Shown piece after piece: positions 1 to 12,900 of a stretch of 64,000 bases of DNA. Source of the DNA: Apoderus coryli (lineage: Eukaryota > Arthropoda > Insecta > Coleoptera > Attelabidae); the NCBI GenBank assembly GCA_911728435.2, contig OU452201.1:25234001-25298000 (forward strand). Direction: 5' to 3'. Position 1 is the stretch's first letter; the number at the start of each line of letters is the position of its first letter. The translations under genes were made by a program, and so were the position numbers. The notes beneath the pieces are model-generated. The model saw nothing but the letters and a program-made list of their open reading frames with translations, did not search any database and was not told the origin of the DNA.

Positions 1-640
1 TTATTTAGTTTTAAGTGTTTTAATAAATTTAAGTCAACTAAAACACAAAGGGTTTTATTACGAAGCAGTCCGGGAACTTATAAACGTCATTTTAAGTAAC
101 CTTTTTTTACAGATGTTTGTGTAGCTCCAAGTGTCACTCTAGTTTACCTTGTGATATTACTTATACGAATTAAAATTATTTATTTTCAGTTGATAATAGC
201 AGGTGTTTTAATGTTTTCATTTTGTTTTAATACCATGTAAATATGTACTTGATATGATTTGAATCTCACCTACTTTAAAAACGTATTCAACTTGAAAATA
301 TTCATATTCGGGTGTAAACTTCTGCTATATCCATTTATGCATTCCCTAGTAGCATTAGGAATTGTATACAACGCCTAGCAATTCTATACATGTCCTAAGT
401 AATGTATGTAATATATAAGTTTTAAGAATTTATTTAACACATTTCCTAAGTCAACCCGGCATTGTATACATTTCCTAGGAATTCTATACATCTATGTTTT
501 AACACATTGCCGGTAACAAATGGATATATAGATCATTTTGTTGTTTTTTCAGATAATATTATTCACTCCTCGATAGATGGATTACTTCAGGAAAAATTAA
601 TTAATAAATGAATATAAAGGAGCAGTTGGAAAGAGGCAAA
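1..640. other. Gene-free AT-rich DNA with a repeated short motif
   Basis: No gene is visible. At 349-520 a motif of the type (A)ATTGTATACA...CCTAG and its variants recurs at least four times around near-palindromic TGTATACA cores. This may be a decayed simple repeat or MITE. Confidence 0.4.
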
Positions 641-1750
641 GCATGATGCCTATTTAATAAAATGTCGTGAGGAAATCCAATTATATTTATAAAATTTTCG
701 CCGAAGCTTCTGTATATTATCAGCATGAACCGAATACTTTAACTTCCACACAACAGAGGAATACTCCAAGCGTTTTCGCACAAAACAGCTATACTGGGTC
801 ATCACAGTTTTTATGTTTGAGAAACACTTTGAGTTACGTATAACAAATCCTAAGGCCCCCAAAGATTTAGATACTATGTAATTATAATGAACATTAAAAA
901 GAAGGTTCGCGTCAAACCACACGCCCAGATCCTTGTAAGTATCGTACCGCTTTATTACAGAAGAGTTCAGTTTATAATCATATAAGATCGGAAGGTTTTT
1001 TGAAAATGACATAACACATTTATCAATATTAAGATGTAAATTATTATTTTCGACGACCTTCGACTAATTAAATCCTTTTGTAAAATAAGACAATCCGATA
1101 CAGATGTAACATTTAAATACAATTTCATGTTATCATCATACAATAGGCATCATTTACAGTTTCGGGGTAGATACAATATCGTTAACAAAAACATTGAAAA
1201 GCAATGGCCCCAGAACCAATCTTTGAGGAACACCAGAAGTAACTTCAATCATCCATGACTGAAACCCACTAAATTGAATGTACTGCTTACGACCAAGTAA
1301 ATATGATTTCAAAAAATTGGACCAATGAATCTATTTAACCAAAGTGTGACAATTTCCTGAATAAAATACCATGATCCAAGTGATCAAAAGCCCTTGAAAA
1401 GTCTGTAAGTATAAACGACATCAACCTAACTGTCTCTATCTATATGCTGGGAAAGGAACTGCGTAATCTGAACGAGATTGGTTGAGGTTGGTCGACTATG
1501 AAGACAGCCATTCTGTTTATCAGTGATATGGCGTGTCATATGCAGAAGAATTTTTTCGTGAGGTATTATCTCAAAGCACTTTCCAAAGTTTGAATTTAAA
1601 GCAATAGGACGATAAGTTTACTCTATCTCCTTTTTTAAAGACCGGACAGAGTGTCGAAGTTTTCCATATTTCAGAAAAAATTGAAGATTTGAGACTTAGA
1701 TTAAATAAAATTGATAAGGGCTTCGCCAGAGTAGATGTGTACCATAAAAA
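640..1750 (-). pseudogene. Degenerate jockey-type LINE reverse transcriptase
   Basis: On the minus strand, pieces of one reverse transcriptase lie in the order expected of a LINE. About 1485-1530 gives a TSTNLVQITQF-like segment. About 1380-1420 resembles VDVVYTDF..FD. About 1170-1250 reads VTSGVPQ..LGPLLFN.FVNDI. The open stretch 650-1012 gives DLGVWFD...LGFVIRNSK...LEYSSVVW, the usual C-terminal region. Stops and frameshifts separate the pieces. It is 5'-truncated and dead, and belongs to the same family as the copies near 2.6, 32.3, 49 and 53 kb. Confidence 0.8.
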
Positions 1751-2540
1751 TGCATGGGTTACTATTACAATAATTTTACAACTATTTTTAATTGTGATCG
1801 AATGTTTTCATTCCCCTTCCGCCGAAATGTTCCGAAATTGAAAAAATTAATATATTATAGACAATCTCAAATTTAATAATATAATTTCAAATAAATTAAA
1901 TTGTGTTACATTAGTTACCACAGAAAAATCTGTTAAAAATATTTTATTTCATAATACCAAACATTAACAAAATATGTCAAATAGCTATCGAAATATGATT
2001 ATTTATTGATACTTAAATACAGTAGTAATCAATCTAAATTCAACCTCTTCGACTTATACAGAGCGGATATACGAGTATTTACCATCAAATAAGGAATATT
2101 CGAGGCTAGATATAGAAGACATATTTCTTTGAAATTAGATCATAACTATTGGCACTTAATATTTCGTACTTGATGAACATCACGAGAGAGCAACTAAAAG
2201 ATTATAGAAAAACCTGGTAATTATTGTAGAGCTTCTTCATTTATGACATCAAAACTTGTATAATATGTCAAAAACGTTTAGATTAAGACATGACTTAAAA
2301 AGTCTGTCTAGAATCTTAGATAGAATTCACAAATGGAATGAACAAACACAAATACCATTTCTTTCCCATTATAGCTTTAGAATGCTTCTCTAAGAGATGG
2401 TCCAGCTACTGAAGCTGCTGGCTTTATTGCATCAACATTCGTCGCAATAGAAACACATTTATTCTCATTTCATTTTACCATGAAATAATCTATAGTCATA
2501 AGATCCTCGATGCAGTTTTTCTAATTCGTCGTCTGTTCAG
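1750..2540. other. No gene seen
   Basis: AT-rich sequence without a supported gene or clear repeat boundary between two LINE remnants of opposite orientation. Confidence 0.4.
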
Positions 2541-3480
2541 TTATTGATGGGCTTCGCCAGGTGGATGTAGTGTACACCGATTTTCGGAAGGCCTTCGACC
2601 GCATAGATCACTATCTGTTGTTGAGGAAGTTGGAGAGGTTCGGGCTCTCGAAACCTTTGTTGTTATTCTTCCGCTCATATATTTTTCATAACATATTCAA
2701 TAATGACCTCCTTATGAGACCCTGGCTTATACAGATGATCGAAAGATCTTTATTCGCGTGGACACACTGAACGTTTGTTCAGTATAATTTGAGTATTCTG
2801 TGCGATTGGTGTCATAATAACCATTTACCGCTTAATTTTCAAAATGCAAAGTTATCACCTTTTCACGATTGAAAAGTTCATATATTTTTCATTAACGCGT
2901 GAGTGAGGTTAAAGACCTGGGCGTGATCTTTGACTGCGAATTTACTTTTGTCCCACAAATAACGAACGATGTGTCTAATGCGAGTCGAATATCAGTTTGG
3001 TGATGTGTTCACTTTGAAGTTATTGTACTTCACTTTTGTTAGGTCTAAACTAGAGTTGTTTCTGTGGTATGGAACCCATTCTATCACAGACATGTTCAAT
3101 GCTTGGACAGAGAGAATTCCTAAAATATTTGGCCTTTAGATCAGAGAATGTTTACCCTCCAATATGGATTGAGCACAGAGTCTTGCTTACCAGTTTTGAT
3201 ATGCCGTCACTTGAAGTGAGAAGATTCTTATGCTCCATCGAATTTTATACAATTTCTTGCATGGTGCGATAGACTGTTCGATTCTCCTGGGTTTTGTGAG
3301 GATTCGTGTTCCTCGACATGGAGCCATTTATTGTCGTCAGGACACGTTTGGACTGAGAAAATCCCTCCCTTTTTATCAGTTACTGGTGAAGTAACTGTGT
3401 ATTGGGCCAAGGCGTAACTTTCGTTGATATATCTAAACGCCGACCTTTTGTGCTTCGGAGCTAGTAAGTACACCCATTTT
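2540..3480 (+). pseudogene. Degenerate jockey-type LINE reverse transcriptase
   Basis: The sequence starts with MDVVYTDFRKAFDRIDHY (2561 on), which includes the first catalytic Asp of the RT. It then has a deletion and resumes at about 2900 with EVKDLGVIFDC.FTFVPQI and FVRSKLE (about 3030). It continues through 3105-3270 with a segment like FLKYLAFRSENVYPP, shared with the copy at 32.3 kb. The central FADD box is missing. A broken, non-autonomous remnant. Confidence 0.78.
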
Positions 3481-3904
3481 TTTAATATGGCGTAGGGACA
3501 CGATTTTTAACTCACTCTGTCCGTATAATTTGAAAAAAGCAATAATAAAACAACAAATTGGTAAATAACATAGATGATAATCTCTTACCAAATTATGTTT
3601 TTTTTTATTTCTTCCTCATCAAAGTACCTATTAAGTATTTTGTGGTTTCATTTGGTTGGGAAGTATTTTTGAACGCGTTCTTTAGATCGTTTATTAATTA
3701 ATTTGGTAATTTAATTAATAGGTAGGTAGGTACCTACTTAAGAGTGTTATTTGTTATCTGTGCTATTTTTAAAATTCATTTTAACAGAAACAGAGGACTA
3801 ATACAGAATCAGACTGGTGTATATTACGCATTCTAAATACATCGTCCTTGGATATAAAACATAAAATCAAATTAAAAAACGTGCTAGAAGTACCTACTAA
3901 TATA

Positions 3905-6900
3905 ATGGTGCAAAACATTGCAAACGTTCATAATACAGCGATTATTGCTGGTACAGTTACTTGTCTAATTTTGAGTATATACTTGTTTAAAAAATACAAA
4001 AAACCGGTACAAATTCCTGAACAATGGGTTGAAGTTGGTAATGTGACAAAATTGAGATTGTATCCAATAAAAAGTGGACACTATGTTGATGCTAAGGAGC
4101 TTGAGTGTACAAGATCATGTGTTCAGGAAGTTGAAAAAGGGGATCATACCTTCAAGCTTCAAGACAGGTATGTTAAATGTCCAATAATAGATATAATAGT
4201 ACTAAATGACTGTCAACCACACAACCCAAATATAATATGGTCAAAGCCTTCTTTAGACAAGCCATGAACAGACACCGTAATACGATTACTAAACCAGTCT
4301 ACTGTAGGTACATACCTACTCGGCGAGAGAGCGGTCGCAACGAAAATATTTGTAAACTATTTTGTAACATAGAATTCTAAATTTTAATTTGTTTTAATAT
4401 TCCAGTTATTAGAAAAATTAATTTTTCTTAAATTTAAAAGAAGATCTTCTAAAATTTCAATTAAATGAATCATTCATTTTGTTCTTTGGAACGTTCGATT
4501 GTTCACATTTTCGTTCTTCGACTGATTTTCTAGGGATTGGCACTATTTTTGACAAATATTTAGTCAAATAGATGGACACGCATGGGGTTTATGTTTATAG
4601 GGAATTTTTGTTAAAGTTCCATCTGCTTGAAGGCAATTATCCTCCCGTTTAATTTGGCTTTTAGGAAAGTGTTTACAACAAACTACCGCGGTCTTTGACG
4701 GGTTACAATTAGATCTAGAAATAGCCTGTAACCATTTCTGTTTTAAATTATCCTATTTGGGAAATTAAACAAAACTGTTATTAGTTTATTTTATTTTATT
4801 TATAATTGGATTTACATCCAGGAATACAGCTCGTTGAAAGCGTATTAAAATCGACTGAGAACCAAGAATCAGAAATAAAAAACAGGTAATTACCTAAAAA
4901 TCCAACTGAATTTATTAATAATAATAATTCTTAAATATACACATAGAAACCGTCGTACAAAAGACACTTCCACCGGTTAGTTAGATACACGACAAAAATA
5001 TTGACGCAGCATATGGCACTTTATTTTATTAACAACAGTTTATCCGGTGTTGTAACTTTCAGAAAATTTAGAAGATATATTTATACACACACTTATCACT
5101 ACTAGTTTTATAAAAAAAGACTGTTCATGGCCCAAGAACCAATTAGCATCCCTAAAAAAATCCAAACATATTACTTTATATTAATAGTATAATAATAACG
5201 GCCTTTATTGACAAAGATATAAACAACATACTATCAAATACAAAATAAAAATTGAAATACAATTATTACACACAATCAAGTAATACACTCGTTAACACAA
5301 TACTTGTTAATACTACACTATAGCGTGGCGAAGTCTAGCTCGAATGGCTATTCTATTCAATCACACTATACAGCGACACAAAATGAAATAAACAGAGACT
5401 ATACAAAAGAGCAGGAGATGAGGAAAAACCATCCTAAATTTGAATAAGTATGAGATATATGGTCAAACTTTCTAAGATCATAGACAAACCTCGAGCACGC
5501 GTTTTGAACCAATTGATTTCGATTTCTATGATAATAATCAAGGGAGGGGCCCGTATATAAAATCACAATATGAAAAGTGAGAAAGGACTAGAGAATCACA
5601 TAATAATAATAAATAAATATTATTAACCAACATTTTATTTGGTAGTGTAACTTACAGAAAATTTCGACGACAAGTTTTTATACACTCATAACTGTTTTAA
5701 TTAAGCTCAATAAGCACTGATTTAATTAGATCGCGTATTACAAATGTTCCAAACACACACAATCGACTTCGATTCCACGTTGCAAAATTTACTTGTCATT
5801 AATTGTTTTGATTTTTCATCTTTGTCTGATATCCCTAGAATTTTCCGTTATCGATTTTTTATTTTTGTGTTCATTGTGGTAGTTCCAAGATTGTTTTGTA
5901 CTTTGGAGAATACTTAAAAAATAGCTATATATATAGAATAGTTTTGAGTTCTTTTTCATCAATTTAGTTTGACACTGACAGACAAGTTTTATGGCCGATC
6001 ATTAAAATTGTATTATTTACGTGAGAAATATAGTATAATAGTGTACTCGTATAATTGTGAATAACATGTATTTTTGATTCTGCGAATCCCAAATATAATA
6101 TGTAAATATTTATACGGTCCAACTTTTACTTGGAATAACGTTCCCAATATTTACTAAAAAATTGTCATTTTCAGCAGAAGCGAAACTATGTGCCAAATAG
6201 ACGTCTAAACTGGGCGGTAAACAAAACAGAACTTACAAAGTATTTGGGTATTGACATAGATTGCTGTCTACAATGGAATACCTATACATATTTATTCTTT
6301 TAAAAAAGTCTAAGCACCTTGTCTTACATGTTTAAAAAGCTAAAATAATGTATAATGTTAATAAATCAATAGCGACGAACATTATTTCCATAGTCTCTTA
6401 AGTTACAGAATTGCTTGGAGCGGAGATTACTATAGAACTATGAACCCACTACAAGAAAATAATAAAGATTGACACCTTTGTTGACGTTTCATATATCCTG
6501 GATATCCGTAAATTGTTTGACAAAAAAAGAGTAACTTTTGAAACTAGCTCATTCATAAGACAATCAGCTGCTGGTAGTTTAAATATCTCACGAATGAGAA
6601 AAACTTTAGGACAACGATCAATATTATATGTGTCTCCGAAACTCCTTAATATGCTTCCAAATGATCTAAAACAAATATTATTTAGAAATAATTGCAAGAA
6701 AAAGGTACACAAATGGTTAGGTACCTACTTGAAAAAAAGTCCAAAGTAATATTTCGTCTTCCGTGCTTTTTGATTTACGATTGAACCCTTTAATCTATTG
6801 TGCTTTTTGTTTTTACTGATAGTTTCATGTTTATTACTTCTTTTTCTTCTAACGAAGAATCATGGAGTGGTTGTATTGCTCAGTCAATAACTTTTACTAA

Positions 6901-9900
6901 ATAACATTTACTTATTAGGAGATCTATCTTCATTTCATAGACAGGCGCTATTTAGAGCTTAATTGAAATGAAGCATGCATGCAATGTGATACTTAGTTAT
7001 GTTATATTATATTGGTATGTTTATTTCACATTGTTAAAATTATATATTTTTTTATTTTTCTTTGTACTTATTTCTTTCCCTGTCGTTGTTGTAATACTCA
7101 TTGTACCTAATGACTGATATTGTCATTTGTTGGGTAAATAAATTGTATTATTATATTATTATTGATATTGACATTATAGTTGGTTGTGAAACACCTTGTA
7201 TAATAAAAAAATTACTACATCTGCATTGTCATCTTAAAATAGTTGTGCAGTAAAATTTGAGCCTCATTCAATTGCTTCCAATAATTCATGAGTTGACTTA
7301 TTACCGTTAGTATTTTTGTTTTAGGTCCTTCGTAGTATACAATGCAAAAGACAACGAATTTAGAACAGCAAGAACCTACCCAAGACTTATTTTCATTGAA
7401 TTAAAATCTAAAGGAAAACAATGTTTTCAATTGAATGCTCCTGGTATGACTCCCTTAGACGTCAAGATTCCAAATAGGAATGAAAGCAAATTAATCAATA
7501 TAACGTAATTATATATTATATTATTATAACATACATACACAGGGCGTCTCTCCAGGCAAAAACTGCCTAAATATTCGATTTCGGAAAGATGAAATGTTAA
7601 CATTTCGAAAACAAAAAGACAAGATAACTTTAGAAACGAAAAATGCACCTCGGTAAGGTCTATATCAATGTTTTACATAATTAAAGAAAGTCTTTTCGTT
7701 TATGAAACATGTTTTTTGAATAGTGGTGTTAGCCTCCGCAAATTACTCCACTTTTAAGTTAATTCACATGAATTTCTACTACATAATAATATGTGATAAT
7801 TAGAACTCAAATCGCGCTACCGATACCTTCGTTTATTTTAAAGTTTGCCATTATGCATATTCATTACGTAAAATACAAATGTAAAACGACTACACGGTTT
7901 GAGACCTGCGCCGAACTAGTTGCGCCTTGGATAAAATTCTTGGACCGTTCTATTACTGTTCAAAATTATGAAAACCCCGAACGCTTCATCTTCATCTATA
8001 CAAAACATAAATAATATATAACCTAACTTTTACACAATTCAATTTGCAAAATAGTTTTTTGAGCACGCGCGTAGAAAAAATGTTTTTGTGAATACCATCA
8101 TTTAAATATTTTGTTGTAGCAATGTGTAAAACGGAAAAGGAAATGAGAACTGATGGCTAATTATAAGAGCGTCAAATTGCGCCCTGGGACCACAATTTTA
8201 TAGGAGTTTACCGTCGCCGTTACGAAAAACTACTTCTGCCTGCCCTATTGCTGTAGAATAATCAATCTGAATCAAATTCGAGGTATCGATGTCTGTTGTT
8301 CTCAAATTCCTTGCTTGAATTTCATTTTTCCTCTCCAATGCCTCAAAAATCTTATCTATTCTTCTTCTTTTCATTTTCAAACATAGAAAAGCACCTTATG
8401 GAAAATGCCTATGTCCAAACAGTACAATTAAAACGTAGAGCGCGTAATGAATGGAAAACTGCTTAACTCCCTTGCTTTTGATTTTCGACTATTCTGTTTT
8501 TATGTGTATACCTAAATAAATATAAGTATACGATTGATTGTCAAAAAACATTATCTTACCAGAAATTCACAGTATAAATATCAAAAACACACTTAAAATG
8601 TTCTGAAAGACCACAATTATGATGAGAGATGTGCTTTGTTTACACGTTTAACGGCCACTAATGGATTTACGCACTTTGCATAAATAATTTGGCGGGAAAG
8701 GACTTTTTCCTTTTATTAAAAATAAAAGAATTCTGTAAAATTTTAAGGGTAATATTTGTTTAGAGGAATAAAATGCAGTGCGTTCTATTCGATGGCTCCA
8801 AAAACCCATTTTAAGCAAAAAGTGGAGTTACGCACTTTGCGACTTAAGCCGACGATATCAGAATTAAGTAGTATTAGATAATAAATTGTTAACTGTACAA
8901 ACATGCAATAGTATATTGTGCAACGAAAATGAAATGACATATATTTCCTACAAGTATGATCGTTTGCAGCATGAGTCGCAGGCGAGTGCTGCAAATTATA
9001 CGAGTAGAAAATGGTCATTTCATGTGAGTTTCACACTATACTTTTTCTAAGACTGTTTTGAAAAAAGTATTGCTGAGCAACTAGTGGGAAATGGAAAACA
9101 GCATTACATTGTACTACATTTTCAAATTATGATGGAACATATAATAAAGGCATTTTAAAGACTTTCTTAGAAAAATAATCATGCGTTATCAATGTATTAG
9201 ATTATAAGGTACCTAAGTTATTCTTTATATTGTAGGTTATTCTGTAAAGATGAAGTATCTTGCCTTGACTGTGGCGACGAAGTAGAACGCTGGTTATCAA
9301 AATACATTTTAGAAAAAGATTCTGGTTTGAGGTTAGCTTATAATTATGGTTATCGTAATCGAGATCCGAGAAAGTATAAGGACATGGTGAAATACAGTAA
9401 AGGAGAATTAACAATAGATGCAATGGTAAATTTTATAATTGTACAAGTATTATTTACTTAATATCGGTATAATACCTACATAAAAACTTTTTGAAGAAAA
9501 CAACAAATAATGTTATAAATAATTTCCACAAAATTTATTGCACAACTATGACAAAACTTTGTTACTGTACAATAAATATGTATTTGTCTCTCAATTCCAA
9601 ATGAATATTATTATTGTTATAATATGTTGTTGTTATTATTATGGAATGATTTTTATATAGTACTATGTACCTATATTACGTTACAGAATATAATTGTTGT
9701 ATGTTGTATTCCAGATATTATCAAATAAACTCATTATTATTAATTGTTTCACCAACACAGTGGCTTCTCCATATGTAGATATGCTAATATCTACATATCT
9801 ACATATATATCTGAAGAAGCCACTGTGTTGGTGAAACAATTGTCATGTTTGTGCAATAAATTTAAATTAATAATAATAATAATTAATTAAATAAATAAAA

Positions 9901-12900
9901 TTATTTAACATTTGTTGTTTTCTTCAACCTAATTGAATACAAATGAAAATGACTTTATTGTTTTATAATATGAACGACTAGACAAGTTATTACTTTGTAA
10001 TGTTTCTTGTACGCTTTTGTTGTCATGATATTTTGTTTTAGCTTTGAAGAAGTTTATGTATAATAGACGAAACGTTGGCTAAAGTTTAGACTTTTGTTTA
10101 TTTTTGTCCTATACCGAAAATTCATGTTTCGAGAAATTATTGCTTGAGGACACAATTAACCGAAGACTGTTTAATATGAATTTTCATCAAGTACCTAGTA
10201 GTCAAGACTATCCAGGGTATAATACATACGTAATTGATTGAGAGTAACGAAAATATGCCGTTTTTCAAGTTAAACTAATACCTTACAACGTTTGGATTGC
10301 CATTATTTCCGATTCAATACCGTAGATACCTATATACAATGTGTCCACGGATAGAGTTTGGAAGAGGAAAAACTTTTTTATTTGTCGATTTAGAAGAAAT
10401 AAGTCATTCTTTATAAAATAATAAAATAAAAAAAAAACAAGGAAATCAAAATCATTAAAAATGTTATTTTTGATATACCCTGTATAGTAATCGTAAATTT
10501 CGTACTCCAAATTGTAGTTTTGACAGAAGCAGACGTTTTTATAAAGAATTACTTTTTCTTCTAAATCTACAAATAAAAAAGTTTTTGCTCTTCCAAACTC
10601 TATCCGTGGACACATTCGATAGAGTTTGGAAGAAGAAAAACTTTTTTATTTGTAGATTTAGAAGAAAAAGTGATTCCTTATAAAAACGTCTGCTTGTGTC
10701 AAAACTACAAATTCAAACACCAAATTTACGATTACTATACAGGGTATATCAAAAATAATATTTTTAATGATTTTGATTTTCTTGTTTTTTTTAATTTTAT
10801 TATTTTAATAGTAGCTATGAAATTAACCACTTTGAGAAAAAAGTTTATTAGTGTTTTTTGCACAATTTGTGTAATAAATCACGGTTTTGAAAATATTTTC
10901 ATAAAATTAAAAAAAAAAACAAAAAAATCAAAATCATTAAAAATGTTATTTTTGATATATCCTGTATAGGAATCGTAAATTTGGTATTTGAAATTGTAGT
11001 TTCAACACAAGCAGACGTTTTTATAAAGAATGACTTTTCTCCTAAATCGACAAATAAAAAAGTTTTTCCTCTTCCAAACTCTATCCGTGGACACATTGTA
11101 GATGGCGGAAGGTAAAGGTTTTTTAAAAATATAATATTTTGTTGGCAAATATACCGGGTGGTCCATTTACTGGAGACTGCCTTATATCTTAAAACGGCAC
11201 ATTTTTCGGAAAAAACGAAAACGAAGAAACAGGGAAAATACACAAGAGATAAAAAAGTTGTAGTTGTAGTTGCTTTATCTCAAGACAATATCGAAATTAA
11301 ATTATAGTCAGAGGCGAACATATCTTTTTATTAACAATTTTTATTAAGTTGCCCTCCTAACGCCACTGGACTTAATCATTTTGATTTAGTTATGGCTATA
11401 TATGCTCCCTATTTCTAACAACACGCTGCCAAATTTCAAACAAATCGTAAGGAAATATTTGACTTAATTAAAAAAAAGCCGTTATTTACAAAATAACAAA
11501 CAATGCTTTTCCGGACGTAGGTTTATCTTCTTTCTTCTCTAGGTGCCTTGCCCTACACGGACGTTGGCTATCATCAAAGCTATTTGCACCTTGTTAACTG
11601 CTCTCGTGAATAAGGTACATGTGTTTACTCCAAACCACTCGCGCAAGTTCTTAAGCCAAGAATGTCTTCTTCTCTCCGGTCCTCTTTTACCTTCTACTTT
11701 ACCCTGGAGTATGTTCTGTAAGACTCTGTATTTCGTATTTCTCATGATGTGGCCAAGATATTCTAGTTTGCGCTTTTTTATTTCATATATGATTTCCCTG
11801 TCTTTGCCAAGTCTTTCCAGAACTGTGATGTTGCGCACTTTATCAGTCAGTCAGTCGTAGGTTTATGGGAAGCTTTTTTCGTAAAATGTCTTTTTGAAAC
11901 ACCCTGTATAACTATACAGCTATCAAATGATTTAAATTTTTAGGTGCTTTAGAATTTCTATGTGTTTATGTTATAGGGTCTCAACGCTGACTTGGCCGCC
12001 GTTCACTTAATTAATGAGGCTTCGATAGATGATTTAAATATGCGTATCGGCAAGAAAACAGTTGCACCCGAAAATTTTAGACCTAATATCGTTGTATCTG
12101 GTAGTGAACCATATGTTGAAAATGACTGGAAATTTCTTAGGATAGGCGATGATGTGATTATGAGAAATTTTGTCGAATGTTTCAGATGCACATTTACCAG
12201 AATAAATCCGATAGATGGAAAATTTCATGATAATATGGAACCTCTGAATACACTGAATACGTTAGTATGGATTATATGTAACATTATAATCTCATTCGAA
12301 TATTAATAGACATTCAAGTACTTTCTTTCTTTGTCAGGTTAGGTTTTCTTAACATTAAAAAATAAATTTATAGTAACTATTCTTCGCTCAACGAATCTAA
12401 TAATTTGAAAATAACACATAAGTTTATACTACAATTTCTAAAAACTTTTAAATTACCTATCATTTTCTGAAATGTTTTTTTTCCAGATTTAGTGATAATT
12501 GAATCTAGATAATTCGGTATATCGAAATAGTAGATACAGGGTGAGTCACGAGGAACTGTACATACTTCTACCATAAGTAGAGGCACATTAGGGGATCATC
12601 AAATGACCATTAAAAACTGTCTCCTTATTTTCATTATTAATATACAGGGTGAATTATGGATATTCACCAAAACAATGTTTCGTCATATCTTTTCAATGAT
12701 TGAGTCAATTTATCTAATTTTTTTATAAAAGTGTGTATTGGTGTCTGGCAACTAACTGACATATTCAGAATTGAGAAAATCCAGGTCCGTCTTCGCGAAA
12801 ACTTGTGGGACTGCTTCATATTCAACACTTCACCCTGTATATGATTTTTGAGAAATCTGATATAATTTTTTCAGAGGGCATAAATAGACAGTTAGACCTG

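Noticed and set aside
3848..3904. Upstream start of the mARC frame
   Set aside because: The frame begins there with TTG, not ATG; the first ATG is at 3905 and leaves a sensible N-terminal anchor.
7793..8014. 73-codon open frame in mARC intron 2
   Set aside because: No motif, AT-driven composition, no start context; treated as chance.
10283..11243. Three open frames of about 100-114 codons on both strands
   Set aside because: They are mirror images produced by palindromic repeats and are low-complexity (F, I, L, K, N-rich).
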